From contig NZ_AP014510.1 of the NCBI RefSeq assembly GCF_000828675.1, positions 1,383,413-1,447,412 on the forward strand: a DNA stretch of 64,000 nt. Direction: 5' to 3'. Shown in pieces: positions 25,226 to 34,161 of the stretch. Positions within the stretch are counted from its first letter, which is position 1, and the number at the start of each line of letters is the position of its first letter. The stretch comes from Thermotoga profunda AZM34c06 (GTDB taxonomy: Bacteria; Thermotogota; Thermotogae; Thermotogales; DSM-5069). The translations under genes were made by a program, and so were the position numbers. The notes under the pieces are model-generated. The model was not told the DNA's origin, did not search any database, and saw only the letters and a program-made list of their open reading frames with translations.

Positions 25226-25570
25226 ATGAAAAAAATCAAAGGATTTGGCGGAAGGAGTTATGGCAAAACCGAGAAGCCAGAAGGTATCGAAAAAATTCAG
25301 CAACAGATGAAAGAACAACTTGAGAAGATTGAAGAGGGATTCGAAAATATCGAAGTTACTGGAACTGCTGGAGGAGGAGCCATCAAGGTGACAGCAAAGT
25401 GTAATTACGAAGTCTCTAAAATCGAATACGACAATTCTCTGCTTGATGACCAAGAGATGTTCAACGATCTTTTGATAGCTGCAATCAATGAAGCCTTGAG
25501 AGAAGTTACGAAAAGAAGAGATGAAGAATTTTCGAAGGTTGTTGGTTTTGGCGGTCTTCCCAATTTGTGA
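25226..25570 (+). CDS. YbaB/EbfC family nucleoid-associated protein
   Basis: A 114-residue protein of the YbaB/EbfC family. Residues 18-40 form a helical, charged stretch (EGIEKIQQQMKEQLEKIEE). The core EVTGTAGGGAIKVTAKCNYEV and the end block LLIAAINEALREVTKR are family signatures. These dimers bind DNA. The gene follows dnaX by 6 nt, an arrangement found across bacteria, often with recR next; recR is absent here. The N-terminus is Gly- and Lys-rich and slightly longer than usual. Confidence 0.9.
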   Translation: MKKIKGFGGRSYGKTEKPEGIEKIQQQMKEQLEKIEEGFENIEVTGTAGGGAIKVTAKCNYEVSKIEYDNSLLDDQEMFNDLLIAAINEALREVTKRRDEEFSKVVGFGGLPNL

Positions 25571-26650
<1,080 letters not shown>

Positions 26651-26674
26651 AGGGAGGATCTTCCTCCCTTTTTT
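26651..26674 (+). terminator. Hairpin with U-run between gap and pgk
   Basis: AGGGAGGA (26651-26658) pairs perfectly with TCCTCCCT (26662-26669) around a TCT loop, followed by TTTTT. It fills most of the 36-nt gap between the gap stop and the pgk start. It is probably a partial terminator, as no promoter for pgk is visible in the remaining few bases. Confidence 0.85.
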
Positions 26675-26686
26675 GGAGGTGGAAAG

Positions 26687-27880
26687 ATGAAAAAACTGAC
26701 GATAAGAGACGTAGATCTAAATGGCAAGACTGTGATAATGAGGGTAGATTTCAATGTGCCCATAGACAAAGATGGAAAGGTTTCGGACGATACAAGAATC
26801 ACTGCGGCTTTACCAACTATAAAGTATGCAGTGGAGAAAAAGGCAAAGGTCATTTTGCTTTCACACCTGGGTAGACCAAAGGGTGGACCGGATCCCAAGT
26901 ACAGTCTAAAGCCTGTTGCGGATCATCTCAAAAAGATCTCCGGTTTGAATGTCCTGTTTGTACCACACTTGATCGGTGAAGAGGTCAAACAGGCTGTGAA
27001 AAATATGAAACCAGGAGATGTTCTAATTTTGGAAAACACAAGATTCCATCCTGGGGAAGAGAAAAATGATCTGGAACTCGCAAAAGCTTGGGCTGAACTT
27101 GCAGATATCCATGTCAACGATGCATTTGGCACTGCTCATAGAGCTCATTCCTCAAATGTTGGTATAGCTATGTTCATACCAAGCGTCGCGGGTTTTCTTA
27201 TGGAGAAAGAAATTGAGTTTCTCAACAAAGTCACGTACGAGCCAGAACATCCATATGTAGTAGTCTTAGGTGGTGCAAAGGTCTCAGACAAAATAGGAGT
27301 CATAACAAACCTTTTGAACAAAGCAGACAAATTATTGATAGGCGGAGCCATGATGTTCACATTCTTCAAAGCCAAAGGTATACCTGTAGGTTCTTCCTTG
27401 GTTGAGGATGATAAACTTGAGCTTGCAAAAGAAATCTTAAAACAAGCAGAACAAAAAAAGGTTCAGATAATTCTCCCGGTTGATACAGTTATAGCTCAAA
27501 AAATGGAAGCAGGTACAGAATCAAGAGTCGTTGAAATCAAGGGTGGTATACCAGATGGATGGATGGGTCTTGATATAGGACCACAGACGATAAGATTGTT
27601 TGGAGAATCTCTCAAAGATGCCAAGACAGTTGTTTGGAATGGTCCCATGGGCGTCTTCGAGATCGACGATTTTGCAAAAGGTACAAAAGCCGTTGCCGAG
27701 TTGATAGCTAAGGTTAATGGAACAACCGTTATAGGTGGAGGAGATTCCGCAGCAGCAGTTGCTAAATTCGGTCTTGAATCAGCTTATTCACATGTTTCGA
27801 CTGGTGGAGGAGCATCACTTGAATTTCTCGAAGGCAAGGAACTTCCTGGAATTACAAGTATAGCAGATAAAAAAAAATAG
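26687..27880 (+). CDS. pgk: Phosphoglycerate kinase; also N-terminal part of a PGK-TIM fusion
   Basis: A 397-residue kinase of normal length. Family motifs: [10 protein letters not shown] near the N-terminus, [36 protein letters not shown], and the ATP-site block GGGDSAAAV with the end [18 protein letters not shown]. It transfers phosphate from 1,3-bisphosphoglycerate to ADP. The zero frame ends ADKKK-stop, where the three Lys codons form nine consecutive A residues right before TAG. A -1 slip there enters the tpiA frame without a stop and yields a fusion of about 650 residues. GGAGGTG precedes the start. Confidence 0.96.
   Translation: MKKLTIRDVDLNGKTVIMRVDFNVPIDKDGKVSDDTRITAALPTIKYAVEKKAKVILLSHLGRPKGGPDPKYSLKPVADHLKKISGLNVLFVPHLIGEEVKQAVKNMKPGDVLILENTRFHPGEEKNDLELAKAWAELADIHVNDAFGTAHRAHSSNVGIAMFIPSVAGFLMEKEIEFLNKVTYEPEHPYVVVLGGAKVSDKIGVITNLLNKADKLLIGGAMMFTFFKAKGIPVGSSLVEDDKLELAKEILKQAEQKKVQIILPVDTVIAQKMEAGTESRVVEIKGGIPDGWMGLDIGPQTIRLFGESLKDAKTVVWNGPMGVFEIDDFAKGTKAVAELIAKVNGTTVIGGGDSAAAVAKFGLESAYSHVSTGGGASLEFLEGKELPGITSIADKKK
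27869..27880 (+). other. -1 frameshift/slippage site joining pgk to tpiA
   Basis: Nine A residues (27869-27877) precede the pgk stop TAG (27878-27880). The -1 frame has a stop at 27868-27870 (TAA) and then stays open, so the frame change must occur inside the A-run. After the slip translation reads [12 protein letters not shown], the start of TIM. A small stem (AGAT pairing with ATCT, 27880-27893 region) lies downstream, but it is weak. Ribosomal slippage or RNA-polymerase slippage could both act. Confidence 0.85.
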
Positions 27881-28635
27881 ATAGGATCATCTTAGCTGGT
27901 AACTGGAAAATGAATAAGACCAACGAACAAGCCAAGTTTTTCGTCAATAAACTCGTTCAAGATTTGGCGGGCATGGGTTTTCAGATAGTATTATGCCCGC
28001 CTTTTGTTTTTCTATCAGACATCGCAGAAATACTCAAAGGAAGCAACCTGCATCTTGGCGCACAAAACTGTTATTACGAAAAATCTGGAGCTTTCACTGG
28101 TGAAATTTCACCGCTGATGTTGAAAGAATTAGGTGTAAAATATGTGATCATTGGTCATTCTGAACGCCGCCACATTTTTGGTGAAACAGATGAAATGATA
28201 AACAAAAAGATCAAAGCCGTACTCAACAGTGGAATGAAACCAATTATATGCATTGGCGAAACGAAAGAGGAAAGAGAGAAAGGATTAACTTTCTGTGTGG
28301 TCGAGTCCCAATTGAGGCAAGCGCTGTTTGGTTTGAATAGAGATGACATTGATCAAATTGTGATAGCCTATGAACCAGTATGGGCAATTGGAACTGGAAT
28401 AGTTGCAAAACCAAATCAAGCTCAAGAAGTTCATAAGTTCATAAGAGAATTACTCGAGCAGCTTTACGACCAGGAATCCGCACAAAAAGTACCTATTTTG
28501 TACGGAGGAAGCATTAAACCTGATAATTTCTTTGGATTGATGGTTCAACCCGACATCGACGGTGGTTTGGTAGGAGGAGCAAGTCTTGACGACCAGTTCA
28601 TCGAGCTTGCGAAGATCATCTCTGGGTTGATATGA
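27877..28635 (+). CDS. tpiA: Triosephosphate isomerase, expected only as C-terminal part of a PGK-TIM fusion
   Basis: About 252 residues from the slip point. The catalytic residues are all present: Lys in [10 protein letters not shown], His in [12 protein letters not shown], Glu in [13 protein letters not shown], and the phosphate loop YGGSIKPDN. The first usable ATG (27910) lies one codon after the catalytic Lys and would remove the first beta strand. Upstream to the -1-frame stop at 27868-27870 there is no ATG, GTG or TTG. A free, active enzyme therefore seems impossible from this frame, so coordinates are given from the junction. A strong terminator follows the stop. Confidence 0.92.
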   Translation: MDRIILAGNWKMNKTNEQAKFFVNKLVQDLAGMGFQIVLCPPFVFLSDIAEILKGSNLHLGAQNCYYEKSGAFTGEISPLMLKELGVKYVIIGHSERRHIFGETDEMINKKIKAVLNSGMKPIICIGETKEEREKGLTFCVVESQLRQALFGLNRDDIDQIVIAYEPVWAIGTGIVAKPNQAQEVHKFIRELLEQLYDQESAQKVPILYGGSIKPDNFFGLMVQPDIDGGLVGGASLDDQFIELAKIISGLI

Positions 28636-28658
28636 ACAAGCCCCGCATGGGGCTTGTT
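28635..28658. terminator. Bidirectional terminator between tpiA and comB
   Basis: AACAAGCCCC (28635-28644) pairs perfectly over 10 bp with GGGGCTTGTT (28649-28658) around a GCAT loop. T-rich sequence follows on the plus side, and AACAAG/TTCATATC on the other strand gives only a weak U-tract. It lies between convergent genes and may serve both. Confidence 0.8.
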
Positions 28659-29329
28659 TATTCGATTATGAAACGATCTTTGACAAAAGATGGCACGATG
28701 TTGTACAGATCAACTTGGGAACAAAATGAAATATCTGATGAGAATCCATATTTAACTAATTCTTGGGCATGATTTGATTTCATGAGTAATTTCGAAAGAT
28801 TCTTATTTTTGGATCGGCTCCACAGTTCTTTTGATATTCTTGCAGCATCTGTCAAATCGTTTCTGCACAATTCATGAACTATTGCACCGGCACAAAGTAC
28901 ATCCTCGTATGTAACCTTTCCTTCTTGCCCGGAACATATCACCGTCACGTCCTTGTGGTTCTTCAACTGATCAACTACTGCATGTAAATTCAAAAAACAA
29001 GCCGCATACAAAATCTGAGAATTTACCATTGAAATAGCTTTCGTTCCATTTGTTGTTGTGAGAATTATCTCTTTATCTTTCACATCGAAATATTCTTTGG
29101 GAGAATTTCCAAGATCAAATCCTCGAGGTCTTATTCCACCTCTTTCACCGCAGATTAAGGTGTTCTCCCTTTTCTTACCCCTTGCCTGTGAAATTGTCTT
29201 GACAGGAATGACACACTTAGCACCATTTGCAAGTGCTGTGACAATAGTACTTGTCGCTCTAAGAACATCTACAATAACGCAAGTATCATTTTGCGAAATA
29301 GGTTTTGGCAAGAATAGAACGTCGATCAA
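28658..29329 (-). CDS. comB: ComB-like 2-phosphosulfolactate phosphatase
   Basis: A 223-residue protein with the ComB family motifs VIVDVLRATSTIVTALANGA near residue 18, LICGERGGIRPRGFDLGNSP near residue 59, and LTTTNGTKAI. In methanogens ComB dephosphorylates 2-phospho-3-sulfolactate during coenzyme M synthesis. Bacterial homologues are common, but their substrate is usually unproven, and no other coenzyme M gene is seen here. It lies 2 nt after a glutaredoxin-like gene and shares its promoter and operator. Confidence 0.85.
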   Translation of the reverse strand: MIDVLFLPKPISQNDTCVIVDVLRATSTIVTALANGAKCVIPVKTISQARGKKRENTLICGERGGIRPRGFDLGNSPKEYFDVKDKEIILTTTNGTKAISMVNSQILYAACFLNLHAVVDQLKNHKDVTVICSGQEGKVTYEDVLCAGAIVHELCRNDLTDAARISKELWSRSKNKNLSKLLMKSNHAQELVKYGFSSDISFCSQVDLYNIVPSFVKDRFIIE

Positions 29330-29331
29330 TT

Positions 29332-29568
29332 TTAATGCACTCCAAGTAATTTATCTATTTTGTTTTTATCAAAGCCAATTACAAGTTGGTTCCCTATCTC
29401 GATAACTGGGACACCAGTTTGACCAGTTTTCCTGACAAGTCTCTCGGCATCTTGTTGCCTTTTTGAAACATCTATCTCGGTGAATTTTAAGCCGAGTTCT
29501 CTGAGATAATTCTTTACCTTAACACAGTAAGGACAACCTGGTGCGGTATATACTGTTATTTTATGCAT
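29332..29568 (-). CDS. Glutaredoxin-like / NrdH-type thiol-disulfide protein
   Basis: A 78-residue thioredoxin-fold protein with the redox motif CPYC at residues 11-14 (TAPGCPYCVKVKNYL), the cis-proline motif GVPVIEIG, and a final helix FDKNKIDKLLG. This is the size of NrdH or small glutaredoxins. It would reduce disulfides in the cytoplasm. The start has a perfect GGAGGTGA 4-5 nt upstream. It is the first gene of a two-gene unit with comB under a palindromic promoter site. Confidence 0.9.
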   Translation of the reverse strand: MHKITVYTAPGCPYCVKVKNYLRELGLKFTEIDVSKRQQDAERLVRKTGQTGVPVIEIGNQLVIGFDKNKIDKLLGVH

Positions 29569-29577
29569 TCAATCACC

Positions 29578-29614
29578 TCCGACAAAATTATACCATTTTT
29601 GTCGGAATTAGCAA
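29578..29614 (-). promoter_or_regulatory. Promoter with 29-bp inverted-repeat operator upstream of glutaredoxin-comB
   Basis: On the minus strand -35 TTGCTA (29614-29609) and -10 TATAAT (29592-29587) are 16 nt apart. A perfect inverted repeat with 10-bp arms TCCGACAAAA and TTTTGTCGGA and a 9-nt spacer covers 29578-29606, that is the -10 box, most of the spacer and the transcription start. The predicted transcript begins near 29580, so the repeat works on DNA rather than RNA. It does not match a Rex, PerR or NrdR consensus that I know. Confidence 0.75.
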
Positions 29615-29617
29615 GAA

Positions 29618-30295
29618 CTACTTCTTTATGTCATCCTTTATTGACTGTATACTGTTTGCATCTAAATAGACTCGCTGATATTTCTTGCCATCGGTAATGA
29701 TTTCTATAGGTTTATCGGTAACAACCTCGGGGTAATAATGTCTCACGGCATTTCTCTGCAACTCGTACATTAACTTGGCAAGGGCAGCAGGAGTGAATGT
29801 TGTCTCGGGTTTTAACGTTGAAATCCAATGCTTGAAAAACAGATAATCAAATGCCTTTGGAGTTCTATTTGCCAATCTCTTCAGAAGATTTTCAAAGTTA
29901 CTTTCCTCCTGTCCAAATATCTCCTTTGAAAACTTCGAAATCTGTTCTTTGCTCACAACGGCGTAATATCTCTTATTTGAACTGGACTCGATCATAGATT
30001 CTGAGAAACTGAAAACTTCCAATGGATTTTGTACATCCAAAGCTCTATTTGTCAGAGGGTTAAAAGAATACTGTGGAAATCTCAAAACATATATCATTCT
30101 CTTAGTCGTATCGACCCTTATGAAATATGCCAGATTCTCATCTTTGCACACAAATGCAAAATGAACAGTCGCTGTTGTAAATTCTTCTGATTTTTTAATA
30201 GTACTTGAACTCAACCAAAACCACAAGCCAAAACCTCCAACAGCGATGATAACTACAAGTAAAATCCACACAAGACCGCTTCTTCTTTTTCTCAT
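29618..30295 (-). CDS. Membrane-anchored protein of unknown function
   Basis: A 225-residue protein I do not recognise. It has a short basic N-terminus (MRKRRSG), one membrane helix (about residues 8-28, rich in Val/Ile/Trp), and an extracytoplasmic domain of about 195 residues. The domain looks folded (YFIRVDTTKRMIYVLRFPQ; YYAVVSKEQISKFSKEIFG) and vaguely resembles LytR-CpsA-Psr-like or sporulation anchor proteins, but no key motif of these is seen. It is followed by the glutaredoxin operon and preceded, 15 nt away, by an MBL hydrolase. Confidence 0.65.
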   Translation of the reverse strand: MRKRRSGLVWILLVVIIAVGGFGLWFWLSSSTIKKSEEFTTATVHFAFVCKDENLAYFIRVDTTKRMIYVLRFPQYSFNPLTNRALDVQNPLEVFSFSESMIESSSNKRYYAVVSKEQISKFSKEIFGQEESNFENLLKRLANRTPKAFDYLFFKHWISTLKPETTFTPAALAKLMYELQRNAVRHYYPEVVTDKPIEIITDGKKYQRVYLDANSIQSIKDDIKK

Positions 30296-30310
30296 AATCT
30301 CACGCCTCCT

Positions 30311-31216
30311 TCATAATCTTTGCCATATTACCCTTCCCTTGTCAACAAAAAACTGCACTTTACCCATTTCCTTCAACCAGCTTAAATAGGCTAATACTGT
30401 CATCCTAAGAAGATAATAAGTACCTACATCCTCAAGATTGACTTGCAAACTTTCGATGAGTTCACAAATAAGAGTTTCCTCACTCTTTTGTTCCTTCAGC
30501 GTATTGTAGATCTTTTCTGCAACAAATTCTATGTGTGATTTATTCAGATGAACAAGGTTTCTATTGCTAACCAATCCGTGTGAAGGTATGCATTTGTTAA
30601 AATCTCTGAGTCTTTCGAGCGATTTCAGTGCATCGCCTATATTGCTATAAACGACGATACCTTTTCTGTCTAAGACTTGGCTTCCAAAAATAGAATCTGC
30701 GGCAAAAACTATATCTCCAAGTGCTAACCCAATTTGACCCAATGCGTGACCAGGTAACTCTATGACCTGTACATCCTCGAAATAACAACCCCTCTCAAAA
30801 ACTGCGTTGATTTTTGAAGGTTCTGCCAAGAAGAACTTGGATCTAAGCTCATCAAGAGGACTTGCTCCACAATACAAACTCATTGGTTCGAAGATGGGAT
30901 TCTCAACAAATGGTTTTGTCAACAAATGTGTCATAGTTTGAACCTCTAATCTTCTTTGAATAAAGGCATTACCACCTATGTGATCTGCGTGAAAATGTGT
31001 ATTGACAAGCCATCTCAACCTTAAACCATTCTCAGAGATTATCTTCAAAGCCTTACGCGCATAGGATTCATCTATACCAGAATCTATGAGTATAACATCA
31101 TTCGAAAATTTTATTAAGCCGAGGTTTGTCCTGTCCTGTAAAACCCCAAATCTATCATTGAGCCATATCAGTTCCAAGTGAAATCTTCCTTTCGAAATTT
31201 CACAAGCCAGTTCCAC
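30311..31216 (-). CDS. Metallo-beta-lactamase-fold hydrolase
   Basis: A 301-residue protein with the MBL metal motif NTHFHADHIGGNAF near residue 77, followed by a histidine in ELPGHALGQIG, an Asp in VFAADSIFG, and a late histidine in CIPSHGLVSN. The set fits a two-metal site. The C-terminal 80 residues form a helical domain often found in MBL hydrolases. Substrate unknown. It overlaps the HD hydrolase gene by 49 nt, an unusually long overlap that suggests coupled expression. Confidence 0.82.
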   Translation of the reverse strand: MELACEISKGRFHLELIWLNDRFGVLQDRTNLGLIKFSNDVILIDSGIDESYARKALKIISENGLRLRWLVNTHFHADHIGGNAFIQRRLEVQTMTHLLTKPFVENPIFEPMSLYCGASPLDELRSKFFLAEPSKINAVFERGCYFEDVQVIELPGHALGQIGLALGDIVFAADSIFGSQVLDRKGIVVYSNIGDALKSLERLRDFNKCIPSHGLVSNRNLVHLNKSHIEFVAEKIYNTLKEQKSEETLICELIESLQVNLEDVGTYYLLRMTVLAYLSWLKEMGKVQFFVDKGRVIWQRL

Positions 31217-31758
31217 ATTGCCACAGTCTCTGGTAGTATGAACAAATTCCTTTTGATCGCATACTGTATTTTATTTGCAGTTATCAAAATCAGCGCTTGG
31301 TTCAAGTCGTTTTTTGCCATCTGTCTTAAAAAATCGACGTTTTCATAGATTCTATTTTCCTCGAGTGAATCAGATAGAAAAACTATCTTTCCCACATCAC
31401 CAAGATTTTCTTTACCACTTGTGTGGTAAGCAATTGCTTCCAAAATCTCTACATCCTGTAGATTGAATCTTCTTTTGAGATACTCAGCTGCGATTTTTCC
31501 GTGTAAAAGAATTGGATTTGATCTTTCAAGCTCATTGATTTTTATCTTGTACGCAGTAGCCATTTTCAAAAGGACAGTTGGCCCAACATCCCTAAAAATA
31601 TCGTGTGCAAAACTCGCGATTGCCACTCGATTTTCATCGATTCCATGAATCTTAGCAAGTTGTACAGCGAAACTCACACAAGATCTGATGTGTTCAAGAC
31701 GATCGTCACTAAGCAACAATTTGGAAACCTTGTGAAGTTCATTGAGAACCTGATTCAT
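31168..31758 (-). CDS. HD-domain hydrolase, YqeK-like (Ap4A hydrolase type)
   Basis: A 196-residue HD protein with the YqeK pattern: RLEHIRSCVSFAVQLA, then FAHDIFRD (His-Asp), ILLHGKIAAEYL, and AIAYHTSGKENLGDVGKIVFLSDSLE. YqeK proteins split diadenosine tetraphosphate symmetrically into two ADP. Such genes often sit beside rsfS and nadD, but not here. The last 49 nt overlap the MBL gene, and its start is 3 nt after the DUF503 gene. Confidence 0.8.
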   Translation of the reverse strand: MNQVLNELHKVSKLLLSDDRLEHIRSCVSFAVQLAKIHGIDENRVAIASFAHDIFRDVGPTVLLKMATAYKIKINELERSNPILLHGKIAAEYLKRRFNLQDVEILEAIAYHTSGKENLGDVGKIVFLSDSLEENRIYENVDFLRQMAKNDLNQALILITANKIQYAIKRNLFILPETVAMWNWLVKFRKEDFTWN

Positions 31759-31761
31759 AGT

Positions 31762-32043
31762 TTACCAGCTTTCCCTTTCAACTTCTACTATTTCAAGACC
31801 TTGTGTACTTTCGATCAGTGTCGTGATGTCTTCAATCATGGAATCAAGCACGTCTTTTGCAGATGAAACAATAGCTACTCCTAATTCTGACCAAGTTTTT
31901 GAGTCGTTTTTGCCCGTTTCACATATTGACACGTTGAATTTTGTTCTGATTTCGTTGATGAGTTTCTTAAGTAGTGAACGTTTCTCTTTAAGGCTGGCTA
32001 TCCCAAACAACCTCAATCTGTAGTTTAAAACTGCCACGTGCAT
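31762..32043 (-). CDS. DUF503 (YlxP-like) protein
   Basis: A 93-residue protein with family features LRLFGIASLKEKRSLLKKLI, NVSICETG and the end VEVERESW. DUF503 proteins are often encoded next to translation factors (infB-rbfA), and here the gene follows an EF-G paralogue across a terminator. A role in ribosome function is suggested, but none is proved from the sequence. Start ATG 32043 is preceded by AAGGTGAT. Confidence 0.82.
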   Translation of the reverse strand: MHVAVLNYRLRLFGIASLKEKRSLLKKLINEIRTKFNVSICETGKNDSKTWSELGVAIVSSAKDVLDSMIEDITTLIESTQGLEIVEVERESW

Positions 32044-32059
32044 TCATATCACCTTTTTG

Positions 32060-32082
32060 AAAAAAGGGGGAACAAGCCCCCT
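32060..32082 (-). terminator. Hairpin with U-run after the EF-G-like gene
   Basis: On the minus strand AGGGGG and CCCCCT (stem of 6 GC-rich pairs, loop CTTGTT) are followed by TTTTTC. It lies 3 nt after the EF-G-like stop and before the DUF503 SD. Some read-through must feed DUF503 unless an unseen promoter exists. Confidence 0.75.
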
Positions 32083-32084
32083 CA

Positions 32085-34145
32085 TCATGCATTTTGGCTT
32101 TCTTGCTTTCTCTCTTGAACTATTTTCTCCTGAATATTTGGTGGCACTTCCTGATAGCGCACAAATTTCATTGTGAAGTATCCGCGTCCGCTTGTGATAC
32201 CCGAGAGTCTGCCAGAGAAATCGAGCATTTCTGCCAGAGGAACCTCTGCCTTTACTTTTGACATTCCTCTTCCAATCGCTTCCATACCTTGTGGTCTACC
32301 TCTTCTGCTTGTGACCTCGCCAATAACATCTCCGGCTACCTCATCGGGGCAGAAGATCTCTACTTCCATTATCGGCTCGAGTAAAACTGGCTTCGCATCT
32401 TCCATACCTTTCCTGAAAGCCTGAATAGCAGCGATCTGGAACGAGATATCAGAAGAATCAACTTCATGATAAGATCCATCAAAGAGTGTGACACGGACAT
32501 CTACAACAGGATATCCTGCTACAGATCCTCTTTTCATTGCCTCAACTATACCTTTTTCAACTGACGGAATGAAATTTTTCGGTATGACCCCTCCAAATAT
32601 CTTGTCAACGAATTCAAAGCCTGCGCCTCTCGGAAGTGGTTCCAGTTCGATCTTGACATGACCATACTGTCCATGTCCACCGGTTTGCTTTTTGTGTTTG
32701 TACTCAGCCACAGCCTTCTTTGAAATTGTTTCTCTGTATGCTATCTTTGGTTTACCAACATTCACATCTACACCGAAAATACTTTTCAGTCTTTCTATCA
32801 TCACATCCAAATGTATCGTTCCAAGTCCAGATACAACTGTTTCACCTGTTTCGGGATCGTATTCCCAGCTGAAAGTCGGATCTGTTTCAGCCAAACGAGA
32901 CAAACCATTGCTGATTTTGTCTATATCGGCTTTGGATTTTGGATTGACAGATCGTGAAAACATGGGTTCTGGAAAAGTAGGTGGTATTATGGTCAATTTT
33001 CGATCTTTGTGAGTAAGAGTTTCAGTAACAGCACCTTCTTTGAGTTTTGGCAGGACTACTATATCCCCACCTGTAGCTTGATCTATTTCGATCTGTTCTT
33101 TCCCACGAGCCAAGTAAAGTCGACCGAACTTATCAGATATACCTCTGTTGACATTGAAATAACTATCCCCGGCTTTCACCACACCAGCAATCATTTTTAT
33201 ATAGCTCACTCGGCCAACAAATGGATCAACAACTGTTTTAAAATTATACGCACAGAATGGTTCTGTCTCGCTTATTTTCAAACTCACTTTTTCTCCAGAC
33301 TCAAGCTTTGCTTCGTACGGAACGCCTTCGAGTGGACTCACACCGAGTTTAGTTATGTAATTCATCAAAAGATCAACGCCGATATTCTTTTCAGCTGAAC
33401 CACAAAAGACAGGAGCAACCGAGCCACTTCTATAAGCCATTAGTAATGCATTGGTCAATTCTTGTGGTTGAATCTGCTGACCCTCGAGATATTTTTCCAT
33501 CAAAGAGTCATCTGATTCAATGATATCTTCAACTGCTTTGAGCTTCATCTCTTTAACTCTATCTACCATTGAAGAAGGTATCGCGGCTTCATTTGGTTTA
33601 CCATTTTCGTATATGTAGGCTTTCTCTTCGATGAGATCGACAACACCGTGAAATTCTGACTCACTCCCAATTGGCAAAGTCAGTGCAACCATTTTCTTGT
33701 TGAACGACGTTTCAAGAGCTCGCAAGGTATTCTCGAAACTCGCTCTCTCTTTATCTATTTGATTTACAAAGACCATAATAGGTTTACCCATGCTCTCGGC
33801 AATTTGCCAAGTTCTTTCGGTCTGTATTTCAACACCAGCGACTGCATTAACCACGGACACTATATTTTCACTGACAAAAACACTGTTTGAAACATCTGCT
33901 ATGAAATCACCAAAACCCGGAGTGTCGATAACAGTCAGTTGATGATCGTTCCAATCAAAAGAATAAATATGGGCAGAAATACTTGATCCCTTTGATTCCT
34001 CGATGGAATCTGTGTCAATTAATTTCGAACTTATTCGATCAGCGAGCCCCGCGTTGAATAGCATTGCCGAAAGAAGAAGGGTTTTTCCACATCCGTTGTG
34101 TCCTATGAATGCAATATTTCTTTTTTTATCAACCGACTTGTTCAT
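32085..34145 (-). CDS. EF-G-like translation GTPase (second EF-G paralogue)
   Basis: About 686 residues with all five EF-G domains. G1 is IGHNGCGKTLLLSAML, G3 is IDTPGFGDF, G4 is VNQIDKE (NQID in place of NKxD), and domain IV has GGHGQYGHVKIELEPL and IPKNFIPSVEKGI. The canonical EF-G switch 1 Thr region is altered, as is usual in the EF-G-like group. It may act in ribosome recycling, stress or another specialised step rather than normal translocation. I chose ATG 34145 behind GGAGGTGGAGAG; the upstream in-frame start at 34187 would add MLSKRTINEVGGGE, which encodes the SD. Confidence 0.85.
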   Translation of the reverse strand: MNKSVDKKRNIAFIGHNGCGKTLLLSAMLFNAGLADRISSKLIDTDSIEESKGSSISAHIYSFDWNDHQLTVIDTPGFGDFIADVSNSVFVSENIVSVVNAVAGVEIQTERTWQIAESMGKPIMVFVNQIDKERASFENTLRALETSFNKKMVALTLPIGSESEFHGVVDLIEEKAYIYENGKPNEAAIPSSMVDRVKEMKLKAVEDIIESDDSLMEKYLEGQQIQPQELTNALLMAYRSGSVAPVFCGSAEKNIGVDLLMNYITKLGVSPLEGVPYEAKLESGEKVSLKISETEPFCAYNFKTVVDPFVGRVSYIKMIAGVVKAGDSYFNVNRGISDKFGRLYLARGKEQIEIDQATGGDIVVLPKLKEGAVTETLTHKDRKLTIIPPTFPEPMFSRSVNPKSKADIDKISNGLSRLAETDPTFSWEYDPETGETVVSGLGTIHLDVMIERLKSIFGVDVNVGKPKIAYRETISKKAVAEYKHKKQTGGHGQYGHVKIELEPLPRGAGFEFVDKIFGGVIPKNFIPSVEKGIVEAMKRGSVAGYPVVDVRVTLFDGSYHEVDSSDISFQIAAIQAFRKGMEDAKPVLLEPIMEVEIFCPDEVAGDVIGEVTSRRGRPQGMEAIGRGMSKVKAEVPLAEMLDFSGRLSGITSGRGYFTMKFVRYQEVPPNIQEKIVQERKQESQNA

Positions 34146-34161
34146 CTCTCCACCTCCAACT

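Noticed and set aside
29578-29606. Palindrome considered as terminator of the 29618-30295 gene
   Set aside because: The minus strand has no U-run after the repeat (GGAGGTGATTG follows), and it contains a good -10 box with a -35 at proper spacing.
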